Source of the DNA: Stieleria maiorica
GTDB lineage: Bacteria; Planctomycetota; Planctomycetia; Pirellulales; Pirellulaceae
Direction of reading: 5' to 3'
Assembly (NCBI RefSeq): GCF_008035925.1
Contig: NZ_CP036264.1
Coordinates: forward strand, 9,580,122 to 9,644,121
Length of the DNA stretch: 64,000 nt
In this document: piece by piece, positions 41,994 through 50,257 of the stretch
Layout of the letters: each line of letters starts with the position of its first letter
How positions within the stretch are numbered: the stretch's first letter is position 1
Made by a program: the position numbers and the translations under genes
Notes under the pieces: model-generated
The model's input: the letters and a program-made list of their open reading frames with translations, nothing else
What the model was told of the DNA's origin: nothing
Database searches by the model: none

Positions 41994-43169
41994 ATGGCAA
42001 AAACGAAGACCGCTCGCTCGATCGATCATCGGCTCAAGAGCGTGGTTTGGGACGATCAATCTCCGCTTTCGGTCACGGTTGAATCTCCGCGAGGGAAAGT
42101 CCAAACGCGGCACGGGCGGTTCGTCGGCGGACGGGCCGATGGCGTCGAAATCATCCGAATCGACACCGGTGCCGTCGTCGTCAATGTGCTGCCCTCACGC
42201 GGGATGGGAATCTGGAGCATCGAATCCGACACCGGCCACTTCGGCTGGCACTCTCCGGTCGATGGCCCCGTCCACCCCTCGCTGGTCCCGATTCATGACC
42301 CCAGCGGACTCGGCTGGCTGGAAGGCTTTGATGAACTGGTCGTCCGCTGCGGGCTGGAAAGCAACGGCGCCCCCGAGCACGACGAGAACGGAAAGCTGGT
42401 GTACCCGCTGCACGGCCGGATCGCCAATCTTCCCGCCGACGGATTGCAGGTCGAATTCGACGAGGTTTCCGGACGCCTGGAATTGATCGGCGACCTGCGC
42501 GAGAGCCGATTGTTCTTTTCCAATTTCCGCCTGAACAGCCGAATCCGCGTCCACGCCGGCAGCCCCTCGGTGCAAATTTTGGACGACGTGACCAACGATC
42601 GTTCGACTCCGGCGACGTTGCAAATGCTCTACCACATCAACGTCGGCCGACCCGTCCTGGAAAAAGGCTCCAAGCTACTCCTGCCGATCGAAGAACTGGC
42701 CCCCAAAGACAAACTCTCCGCCGGCGAAATCGAGAGCTTCAATGAATTCGGCGGGCCGCAGTCGGGCTACGTCGAACGCGTCTACTTTGCCAAACTCCGC
42801 GGTGACGAAACCAACCTGACCACCGCGATGCTGCAAAACGCGGACGCCTCCCAAGCCCTCGCGGTCACCTACGGCACCAAGACCTTGCCGCGCTTCGTGC
42901 TTTGGAAAAACACGGCCGACACCGCCGATGGCTACGTCACCGGACTCGAACCGGCCACCAATTTTCCCAACCAACGGTCCTTCGAAGCCGCACACGATCG
43001 CGTCGTCGAAGTCCAGCCCGAACAAACCGTCTGCTTCCGCGTCACGATCGATCCCTTATCCGATCCCGAATCGGTCGCCGAGATGGCCGAGCGGATTGAA
43101 AAACTGGCCGGCGACCAACCGCCGGTCATCCACGCCGTCCCCCGCCCCGGTTGGTCGCCAGGGGCATAA
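41994..43169 (+). CDS. DUF4432 family aldose 1-epimerase-like protein
   Basis: The 391-residue product from the ATG at 41994 (AGGA eight bases upstream) has the galactose mutarotase-like beta-sandwich of DUF4432. Blocks such as VVNVLPSRGMGIWSIESDTG, LVYPLHGRIAN with the conserved His-Gly-Arg, and MLYHINVGRPVL match the family. The acid/base residues of mutarotases are probably the His in LHGR and the Glu in VTGLEPATN. It acts in the cytoplasm, changing the anomer of a sugar. It is divergent from the cupin gene, so it likely belongs to the same sugar pathway. Its TAA stop overlaps a degenerate family E copy (TAACGGCCGGTTGATT). Confidence 0.87.
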   Translation: MAKTKTARSIDHRLKSVVWDDQSPLSVTVESPRGKVQTRHGRFVGGRADGVEIIRIDTGAVVVNVLPSRGMGIWSIESDTGHFGWHSPVDGPVHPSLVPIHDPSGLGWLEGFDELVVRCGLESNGAPEHDENGKLVYPLHGRIANLPADGLQVEFDEVSGRLELIGDLRESRLFFSNFRLNSRIRVHAGSPSVQILDDVTNDRSTPATLQMLYHINVGRPVLEKGSKLLLPIEELAPKDKLSAGEIESFNEFGGPQSGYVERVYFAKLRGDETNLTTAMLQNADASQALAVTYGTKTLPRFVLWKNTADTADGYVTGLEPATNFPNQRSFEAAHDRVVEVQPEQTVCFRVTIDPLSDPESVAEMAERIEKLAGDQPPVIHAVPRPGWSPGA

Positions 43170-43254
43170 CGGCCGGTTGATTCACTCGCCCGCAGCGCGA
43201 GCAGGGGGCGCAGCAGATCCGGCCGGCACGTGGCAGTGACGCGGAACAAGAAAA

Positions 43255-43373
43255 GGGTCAAAAAATTTAGTGGTCAAAAAATAGCGGCCGGTCGTCCGAC
43301 GGTCACAATCGCGTCCCGCGGGGTCCCCCATTTTTTGACCAACCCATTTTTTGACTACTAAATTTTTTGACCC
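43255..43373. terminator. Long A/T-stem hairpin between convergent genes
   Basis: GGGTCAAAAAATTTAGT (43255-43271) is a perfect inverted copy of ACTAAATTTTTTGACCC (43357-43373). GGTCAAAAAAT (43272-43282) pairs with ATTTTTTGACC (43330-43340). The stem is rich in A/T runs on both strands and lies between the DUF4432 and outer-membrane genes, so a bidirectional terminator is likely. The right side also carries the T-rich iterated motif. Confidence 0.8.
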
Positions 43374-43404
43374 TTCTCCTCTTCCCCACCGCCATTTTTC
43401 TGCC

Positions 43405-43487
43405 AACTCCCAACTCCCAACTCCCAACTCCCAACTCCCAACTCCCAACTCCCAACTCCCAACTCCCAACTCCCAACTCCCAACTCC
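43405..43487. repeat. 7-bp microsatellite AACTCCC, about 11.9 copies
   Basis: Eleven perfect AACTCCC units run from 43405, followed by a six-base partial to 43487. The run ends immediately before the TolC-like gene's stop codon (43488-43490, minus strand). A 7-bp unit is not a multiple of three, but being 3' of the stop it leaves the coding frame alone. Shorter copies of the same motif appear near 52205 and 54495. Confidence 0.95.
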
Positions 43488-45107
43488 TCACCCGCCCTGC
43501 ACCGGCCAGCCCTGGGCCCATTGCAATTCGAACTGGGCGCGATTGTGGTCGACGACCGCACTTAGGTACGCCCGGCTGGCGGTCTCCAACGCCTGCAGCG
43601 ACTGCAGCACTTCCAACGGCAATCCTTCGCCGTCGCGGATCCGTTTCAAGTTGCGGTCGTAGGAATCCATCGCGAACTCGATCGCGCGCTCGGTCACCGC
43701 GATCTGGCGATGCCGCGACTGCACCCTCGCGTGGCCTTCGCTGATCTCGCGGGCCACCTGGTCCATCACGCGGATGCGCTCGTACTTGGCCTGCTGGACG
43801 CGCGCCGATTGCTCTCGCCGTGCCGCTTTTTCGCCCAGGCCCAAGTTACGAACCTGCCATGACATCAGGGCATCGATGTCGTAGCGGTCGTTGACGTCAT
43901 CCAGTTCGTTGCCCAAGCCACCGCCGAAACCACCGGTGCTGAATCCCAGCAGCACGCTGGGCACAAACGGAGCGTACTTTTCACGGCTGTACGCTTGGCA
44001 GGCCGCCGCGACGAGCGCCTGGGATTCCTTCAGCTCCGGTCGCATCGCCAACCCTGCAGCGATCAACGATGCCTTGTCCGACTCGATCGGCACCAATTCC
44101 AGCGGAACCACCGTGACATCCATCGGTCGGATCTTCGGCTGGCCGCTCAAACTGATCGCTTCAGCCAACCGGGCGGAGGCGACGGCGGTTTGTTCCTCCG
44201 CGGCGATCAAACGGTTCTCCATCAGTGCCAGCTCGGTCTGCATCCGATCAGCATCCGCCTTGAGCCCCTGGCCGGCTTCGGCAAAATCCCCGGTGATCTT
44301 GGCCAGTTCTTCGGTCCGGGCCCGCGACGCTTCCAAGATGCTGACGTCTTGGTGTGCAGCGATCAGGTCGATGTACGCCAGCGCCGCGGTCAGCAATTGC
44401 CGGTTCTGTGTCGCGTTGGCGGCATGTCCGCTGGCCCAGGCGGTTGCCTCGGCAACCCGCGGCTGGAAGATCGCGTCGGCCAAATGGAACTGGGCGACCA
44501 AACCGGGACGGGGCGTCGTCCCCGCACCGGTGGCGCCGACTCCCAAACCGTACTGAAAGGAGTTTCGGTTGACGTCAACGATGTCACCATTGCTGGCCTG
44601 GTAGTTGCCGTCGTGGCGATGGAAATTGAAACCGGCTTGGATCGACGGCAGCCACAACGCTTCGGCCTGAGCCAATTGGGCGTACGCTTGCTGGACCCGC
44701 CAGCGGGCGAAACCGACGATCGGGTGCTGCCCCGAAACCATCGCCAGTGCCGACGGCAGATTCATCTCGACGCTCGCTTCCGCCTGCTCCGCATCGCCCG
44801 ACTCCGCGGCGACTTGACGAATCGGCATCCGCGCGGGATTCGACTGCTCTGTCTCCGCCACCCAATCTTCCTCGGCGATGTAGTCGACCAGCGATAGCGT
44901 GTCATCCGTCTCCAATGCGACGCGCGGTTCGGCGGCGGCTTTCGCGATCTCCGGGGGGGCGGCAACATCGATGTTGGCGGTCGTTTCCACGACGCCCTGG
45001 TCTGCGGGGACAGCCGGCAACGCATCGGGCACGTACCGGGCTTGATCGGGGCCGGTCGCACACCCCATACAGCTGATCAATCCGAGAACCAGAACTCGTT
45101 TTGGCAT
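43488..45107 (-). CDS. TolC-like outer membrane efflux lipoprotein
   Basis: A 539-residue outer-membrane factor of the TolC/OEP family. The N-terminus MPKRVLVLGLISCMGC has a lipobox LISC (Cys13). After a disordered Asp/Glu-rich stretch (about 20-110), two OEP repeats follow from about 115. These show long helices such as AYIDLIAAHQDVSILEASRA, DADRMQTELALMENRLIAAE and a second set near the C-terminus (HARVQSRHRQIAVTERAI, LPLEVLQSLQALETASRAYL). Such proteins form a trimer tunnel from the periplasm through the outer membrane. The adaptor and pump genes lie divergently upstream across 271 bp, so this is very likely their outer-membrane partner. The 3' end abuts the 7-bp microsatellite. Confidence 0.9.
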   Translation of the reverse strand: MPKRVLVLGLISCMGCATGPDQARYVPDALPAVPADQGVVETTANIDVAAPPEIAKAAAEPRVALETDDTLSLVDYIAEEDWVAETEQSNPARMPIRQVAAESGDAEQAEASVEMNLPSALAMVSGQHPIVGFARWRVQQAYAQLAQAEALWLPSIQAGFNFHRHDGNYQASNGDIVDVNRNSFQYGLGVGATGAGTTPRPGLVAQFHLADAIFQPRVAEATAWASGHAANATQNRQLLTAALAYIDLIAAHQDVSILEASRARTEELAKITGDFAEAGQGLKADADRMQTELALMENRLIAAEEQTAVASARLAEAISLSGQPKIRPMDVTVVPLELVPIESDKASLIAAGLAMRPELKESQALVAAACQAYSREKYAPFVPSVLLGFSTGGFGGGLGNELDDVNDRYDIDALMSWQVRNLGLGEKAARREQSARVQQAKYERIRVMDQVAREISEGHARVQSRHRQIAVTERAIEFAMDSYDRNLKRIRDGEGLPLEVLQSLQALETASRAYLSAVVDHNRAQFELQWAQGWPVQGG

Positions 45108-45378
45108 CCTGCCGCCTATCGGTTTTGTCCGTCCATCTTGTTGTCACCGTTGCGCCAGAGGCAGCGGTCCTGCCGATCATGCTTCGGCAAACGGAGGCTC
45201 CGACAATGACGACTGCAACCGTTGGTTTATCGAATTCCGCGGGATGCCCAAGCGAAAAAAACCGTTGTCACAACTATGATGCTTGGCAGTATCGGCGAGA
45301 TTTGCCGACCGGTAGCGGTTATGCCGGTCGTTCCGACTGTCCTGCCTTCCCCCCTTCCCACATACGGACCAACCTTCG

Positions 45379-46707
45379 ATGACCTGTCGTTTCGGCAACG
45401 CAATCACGTTCGGTTCTGCGGCAGCCCTGCTGCTGCTCTCCGGATGCCAACCGTCCGGCCCTGTCGCCCAAAAGGCCGACGCCGATCGTCTGGTGGCGGT
45501 GCGAACCGTCGCCGTCACCGAATCGGAAATCCAGCCGACAACGACGCAACCGGCGTCGGTTCACGCTTTCTACCGCTCCGAAATCCGCGCCAAAGTCCCC
45601 GGGTTTGTCAGCGAATTGAAAGTCGACATCGGCGACGTCGTCCAGGCCGGCCAAGTCCTGGCACAAATCGACGTGCCCGAAATGGAAAAACAACGCCAGA
45701 TCATCCAGGCCCGCATCGCGCGACTCAAAGCCGAGGAGAAACGTGCGACCGCCGGCGTCAATCTGGCCGATGCCCAAGTCCGCTCCTCCCAAGCGCGTCT
45801 GGCCCAGGCCGAGAGCGAAATGAGCCGCGTGGACGCCTCTCTGGCCGCCGCCCAATCCGAATTCGAACGCACAAGCGATCTGGTCGAGCGTGGATCGTTG
45901 CAGGACCGGATGCTGGACGAATCGCGAAAGAAACGTGACAGCGAACGGGCGGCCAAGCAAGCGGTGGCATCCGCGATCGAATCGGCCAAGGCGAACGTCG
46001 CGGTGACCGAAGCACAAAAGGCGGCTGCCGAAGCGGACTTGGAAGCCGCCCAAGCCGAAACGATGATCGCCGAGCGCGAATTGGAAGAGTTGCAGGTGAT
46101 GATCGATTACGCGACCGTCCGCGCCCCCCTGGCGGGCATCGTCTCCCAACGAAACGTCGAACCCGGTGACCTGGTCGGCAGCGGCGCTGACCAGGCATCC
46201 ACCAAGCCGCTGTTCGTGATCAGCCAAATCGACAAGCTCCGCGTCCGTATTCCGGTTCCCGAAACCGAAGCGGCACACATCAACCCGGGCGACGAAGTCA
46301 CGTTGACCTTTCCGACGTTCTCCGGCGAACCAGCGATCACGGCGGCCGTCACCCGGCAATCGGGCAGCCTGGATCCGAGCACGCGAACCATGATTGTCGA
46401 GGTCGAGTTGGAGAACGCCGAGGGGAAATTGTTGCCCGGCATGTTCGGCCGTGCGTCGATCAAGCTGGGCAGCAAGGTGGCCGCCAACATGTTGCCCTCG
46501 CGCGCGATCCGCTTCAGCGAAGAAGGCAACGCAACCGTCTATGTGCTCGGCCAAGACGACACGGTCACCGTCGCGGCGATCGAAACCGGACTCGACGATG
46601 GCAACTCGATCCAAGTCCGCTCCGGATTGCTGCCCGGCCAACGCGTGATCGATGCCCATCTGAAGCGTTTCACCGACGGCCAAAAGGTCTCCGTCCTGGC
46701 CAACTGA
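45379..46707 (+). CDS. RND efflux periplasmic adaptor (HlyD/MFP family)
   Basis: The 442-residue lipoprotein has a lipobox LSGC (Cys23) and the membrane-fusion-protein layout. A lipoyl half-motif EIRAKVPGFVSELKVDIGDV (about 55-74) comes first, then QVLAQIDVPEMEKQ and a long coiled-coil hairpin (about 95-240, many Ala/Glu/Gln heptads). IDYATVRAPLAGIVSQRNVE is the second lipoyl half, followed by a beta barrel. It links the inner-membrane pump to the outer-membrane tunnel. The pump gene follows after 18 bp, so they are one transcript. It is divergent from the TolC-like gene. The exported compound cannot be read from sequence. Confidence 0.95.
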   Translation: MTCRFGNAITFGSAAALLLLSGCQPSGPVAQKADADRLVAVRTVAVTESEIQPTTTQPASVHAFYRSEIRAKVPGFVSELKVDIGDVVQAGQVLAQIDVPEMEKQRQIIQARIARLKAEEKRATAGVNLADAQVRSSQARLAQAESEMSRVDASLAAAQSEFERTSDLVERGSLQDRMLDESRKKRDSERAAKQAVASAIESAKANVAVTEAQKAAAEADLEAAQAETMIAERELEELQVMIDYATVRAPLAGIVSQRNVEPGDLVGSGADQASTKPLFVISQIDKLRVRIPVPETEAAHINPGDEVTLTFPTFSGEPAITAAVTRQSGSLDPSTRTMIVEVELENAEGKLLPGMFGRASIKLGSKVAANMLPSRAIRFSEEGNATVYVLGQDDTVTVAAIETGLDDGNSIQVRSGLLPGQRVIDAHLKRFTDGQKVSVLAN

Positions 46708-46725
46708 CACCTGAGTACTGACCTG

Positions 46726-49700
46726 ATGGGATTGATTCACTTTTCACTTCGCAACCGCTTTGCCGTTCTCGCCGGCTCGATCGCCCTGTGCGTGCTCGGT
46801 GCGGCCGTGATCCCCGGCATCACAATCGACATCCTGCCGGATTTCAAAAAGCCGGTCGTCGTCAGCTTCTTTTCGTACCCGGGCCTGCCGACGATGGACA
46901 TGGAGAAATCTGTCACGTCACGGGTCGAACGCGCATTGACCCTGGCCGGCAAAATCGAACACCAGGAATCTCGCACGGTTCCCGGCGCGGCCGTCATCAA
47001 GGTGTTCTTCCAACCCGGTGCCGACGCCAGTTCGGCGATGAACGACATCGTCAACTTGGAAGCCAGTGACATGTTCCACTTGCCGCCAGGCATCGAGTGG
47101 CCATTCACCCTTCGCAGCGAACCGGCCAACTTGCCCGTCGTGCTGGCGGCGATCTCCGGCGAAGGTTTGAGCGAATCCGAGCTTTATACGATCGGCTACT
47201 ACGCCGTGCGGAACAAAATGGGCGGATTGAAAGGCGTTCAGATCCCGCACCCCTTCGGCGGCAAGTTTCGTCAGATGATGGTGTACGTTGATCCGGCCAA
47301 ATTGCAGGCGTATCACATCAGCGCGACCGATGTCGTCGACGCGCTGCGAAAATCGAACCTCGTCCTCGCTGCCGGGACCGCACGCCTGGGCGGCACCGAC
47401 TACCAAATCCATCCCCGCAACACGTTGCCGACGATCGATGAAATCGAAGCGATTCCGATCACCGTGCGAGATGCGCGTCCGGTGTTCGTGCGCGACGTGG
47501 CGCGCGTCGTCGACGATGCGGCGCTGCAATACAACATCGTGCGGGTCAACGGAAAACGCAGTGTGTATTGCCCATTGTTGCGCGAACCGGGCGAAAACAC
47601 GATCGCCGTGGTCGACCGAATCTACGAAGGCATCGGCAGTGAGATTCCCAAAATGAAGGAGCGGGGGGACATCCCCGAAACCACCGAAGTCACACTGGTG
47701 TCCGACCAGTCCAGCTACATTCGAAAGGCGATGAGCAACCTGTTGACCCAGATCTCGTTGGGCGCGCTGTTGGTCGCGATCGTCGTCATCGTCTTCCTGC
47801 GTCGCTTGCTGCCGACGGTGATCATCGTCGCGACCATCCTGTTCGCGGTTCTGATCGGGGCACTCGGATTCGCGTTCAGCGGCCAGACGATCAACGTGAT
47901 GACCCTGGGCGGTCTGGCGTTGGCGATCGGCACGGTCGTGGACGCCGGGATCGTCGTCGTCGAGAACGTGATCCGTCACCAGCGGATGGGAAAGTCCGCG
48001 CTCGACGCCGCCCGTGAGGGAACAGCGGAAGTCTCCGGCGCGATCCTGGCCGGCACCGTCACCACGCTGGCCGTATTCCTGCCCGCCGTGTTCTTGACCG
48101 GCATGATCAAGTACCTGTTCACGCCGCTGTCGCTGGCCGCCACATTCACGATCGGCGCGTCCTATATTCTGGCGCTGACCGTCGTGCCGGCCTTCTGTGC
48201 GACATTCATCCGCGAAAAGGTCGGACACAAGCCGACCGATGAAGATCGCGGCGACGCGATGCCCCGAGGCCTGTACGGCCGACTGCTCGGGGGCGCCATG
48301 AAAGTGCCCGCGTTCAGCGCCCTGGTCATTGTCATCGCCGTCGGAGCGACGTTCCTGCTGTTGCCTCGGATCGGAACCGAACTGTTCCCCAGCGTCGATT
48401 CGGGTTCCTTCGAGTTGCGGCTGAAAACGTTGCCGGGGACCGAGCTGGTTGAAACCGAAAAACTGGTCGCGGAGATCGAAGACACCATCAAAGAGGTAAT
48501 CCCCGAAGACGAAATCGAAACGCTGATCGCCAACATCGGACTGCCGGTCGGCAAAGGCGCCGGGTTCTCCACCGTACTCAGTTCCAACTCCGGTCCCGAC
48601 ACCGCCTACCTGATCGTCAACTTGAAGCAGGAAAACCGTTCGACCAGCACGAACACGTACGTCAACCAGCTGCGTGAAAAGCTGGCGGCCGACTATCCGC
48701 TCGAAGAGTTTCTGTTCGTCTCCGGCGGCATCGTCAACATGGCGCTCAACGAAGGGGTGCCGACACCGATCAGCGTCCAAGTCTCCGCCGGCACGCTGGG
48801 ACAATGCCGCGACGCCGCCGAGCAGATCGTCCAGGCCATCCGTCCGATCGCGGGCACCGAAGACGTCCAAATCGCACAATCGCTGGACTACCCGCAGTTC
48901 GATGTGCAAGTCGATCGAACCCGCGCCAAGTACTTGGGACTGGACCAGGAAGAAGTCGCCCAGACGGTGTTGACCGCACTCGGGTCGAGTGTCGGTTATG
49001 CGCCGACGATTTGGATCGACCCAAAAACCGGCGTCGACTTCTTCATGGGCGTGCAATACGAGAGCAACACCTTCGAGTCGTTGGATGAAATTCGCAACAT
49101 CCCGCTGTCGCTCAATGCCCCCAGCGGGCCGATCACGATTCCGCTGTCCAACGTCGCCACAGTCAAACGCGTCAACATTCCCGGCGAGATCGCCCACTAC
49201 AACATCTCCCGCGTCAACGACGTCCACGTCAACGTTTCCGGCCGCGACATCGGTTCGGTCGCCGCAGACATCGAAGCAGTGCTGGCGGAGATGGAATTCG
49301 AAAACGGCGTCGGTGTGGCGCTCCGCGGACCGGTTGAGAAAATGCGGTCCGGGATGAACCTGTTGGGAGTCGGTTTGGCGGTCGCGACGTTGTTGGTTTA
49401 CCTGGTGCTGATGGCTCAGTTCCGTTCGTTCACCGATCCGCTGATCATCATGCTGGCGGTCCCCTTGGGCATCGGCGGCGTGTTGCTGGTGCTGTACCTG
49501 ACCGGAACGACGATCAACATCCAATCATTGATGGGGACGTTGATGATGATCGGCGTCGTGGTGAACAACTCGATCCTGTTGGTCGAATTCGCCAACCGCC
49601 GTCGCGCCGATGGCCTGTCGCCCCACGATGCGGCGCTTTCGGCAGCCGGCGTCCGGCTGCGACCGATCTTGATGACGTCGCTGACGCTGGTCGCATCGAT

Positions 49701-49854
49701 GTTGCCGCTGTCGTTCCAGCTGGCACCGGGCAACGAGGCGATGATCCCGCTGGCCCGAGCCCTGATGGGCGGCATGATTGCTAGCACCATCCTGACACTG
49801 GTCCTTGTCCCCTGTGTCTACTCACTTGTGCACCGCAATTTCGCCACCGCCTAA
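46726..49854 (+). CDS. RND efflux transporter permease
   Basis: A 1042-residue AcrB-type pump with twelve expected membrane helices and two large periplasmic loops. The first helix begins FALLAG-like FAVLAGSIALCVLGAAVIPG. In TM4, GTVVDAGIVVVENVIRH keeps one Asp where AcrB has a DD pair; a single Asp is seen in several non-AcrB RND groups. Further helices include LLVAIVVIVFLRRLLPTVII, and FGFVNN-like GVVVNNSILLVEFANRRR marks TM10. The protein uses the proton gradient to export substrates, which are unknown here. It follows the adaptor after 18 bp. The T-rich hairpin at 50011-50099 probably ends the transcript. Confidence 0.95.
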   Translation: MGLIHFSLRNRFAVLAGSIALCVLGAAVIPGITIDILPDFKKPVVVSFFSYPGLPTMDMEKSVTSRVERALTLAGKIEHQESRTVPGAAVIKVFFQPGADASSAMNDIVNLEASDMFHLPPGIEWPFTLRSEPANLPVVLAAISGEGLSESELYTIGYYAVRNKMGGLKGVQIPHPFGGKFRQMMVYVDPAKLQAYHISATDVVDALRKSNLVLAAGTARLGGTDYQIHPRNTLPTIDEIEAIPITVRDARPVFVRDVARVVDDAALQYNIVRVNGKRSVYCPLLREPGENTIAVVDRIYEGIGSEIPKMKERGDIPETTEVTLVSDQSSYIRKAMSNLLTQISLGALLVAIVVIVFLRRLLPTVIIVATILFAVLIGALGFAFSGQTINVMTLGGLALAIGTVVDAGIVVVENVIRHQRMGKSALDAAREGTAEVSGAILAGTVTTLAVFLPAVFLTGMIKYLFTPLSLAATFTIGASYILALTVVPAFCATFIREKVGHKPTDEDRGDAMPRGLYGRLLGGAMKVPAFSALVIVIAVGATFLLLPRIGTELFPSVDSGSFELRLKTLPGTELVETEKLVAEIEDTIKEVIPEDEIETLIANIGLPVGKGAGFSTVLSSNSGPDTAYLIVNLKQENRSTSTNTYVNQLREKLAADYPLEEFLFVSGGIVNMALNEGVPTPISVQVSAGTLGQCRDAAEQIVQAIRPIAGTEDVQIAQSLDYPQFDVQVDRTRAKYLGLDQEEVAQTVLTALGSSVGYAPTIWIDPKTGVDFFMGVQYESNTFESLDEIRNIPLSLNAPSGPITIPLSNVATVKRVNIPGEIAHYNISRVNDVHVNVSGRDIGSVAADIEAVLAEMEFENGVGVALRGPVEKMRSGMNLLGVGLAVATLLVYLVLMAQFRSFTDPLIIMLAVPLGIGGVLLVLYLTGTTINIQSLMGTLMMIGVVVNNSILLVEFANRRRADGLSPHDAALSAAGVRLRPILMTSLTLVASMLPLSFQLAPGNEAMIPLARALMGGMIASTILTLVLVPCVYSLVHRNFATA

Positions 49855-49942
49855 CGTGGGACAGGCTTCCCGCCTGTTGATGCGGGACCTGTTCAATCCA
49901 GTTTTTGCCGGGGCACCGTTCGCCGACAGCCGACACGCCCCC

Positions 49943-50099
49943 CATCATTCTGCCCCCCATCATTCTGCCATCCCTCCCCAGGCTCGGCAGGCTACGCTGG
50001 CTAGAAAGAGAGGTAGGAAGATTTTGAAGGTAGGAAAATTGGCTGACCCGGTTTGATCCTGCATTCCACCATTTTCTTACCCCCGAAATCTTCTTACCT
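49943..50099. repeat. T-rich iterated element with 29-bp inverted arms
   Basis: CATCATTCTGCC occurs at 49943-49954 and 49958-49969 (15-bp period). Then 50011-50039 and 50071-50099 are inverted 29-bp arms matching at 24 of 29 positions, left AGGTAGGAAGATTTTGAAGG and right ending ATCTTCTTACCT. Each arm is itself built from two copies of a TTCTTACC-type unit. The rest of the 403-bp gap (49855-50257) holds no gene that I can support. Confidence 0.75.
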
Positions 50100-50257
50100 A
50101 TTTTCGGCAACCTCAATCGAGAGATCGACGGAACATCCGGGCGCGAAATTGTTGCGAGTGCCCCCGGGGAAAGCGTATAGTGCGCTTACCCCCTCTTCTT
50201 ACCCGGTGCGTCGTTTCGACTCGTCGAATCGGCACCCCGGGGCACTTTTCAAACGGA

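Noticed and set aside
43182..43561. Minus-strand peptides with WELGVGS repeats
   Set aside because: They are translations of the 7-bp AACTCCC tract in several frames and have no other support.
46918..49524. An 868-codon minus-strand frame under the RND pump
   Set aside because: Antisense shadow of a high-GC gene; the pump on the plus strand has full family motifs.
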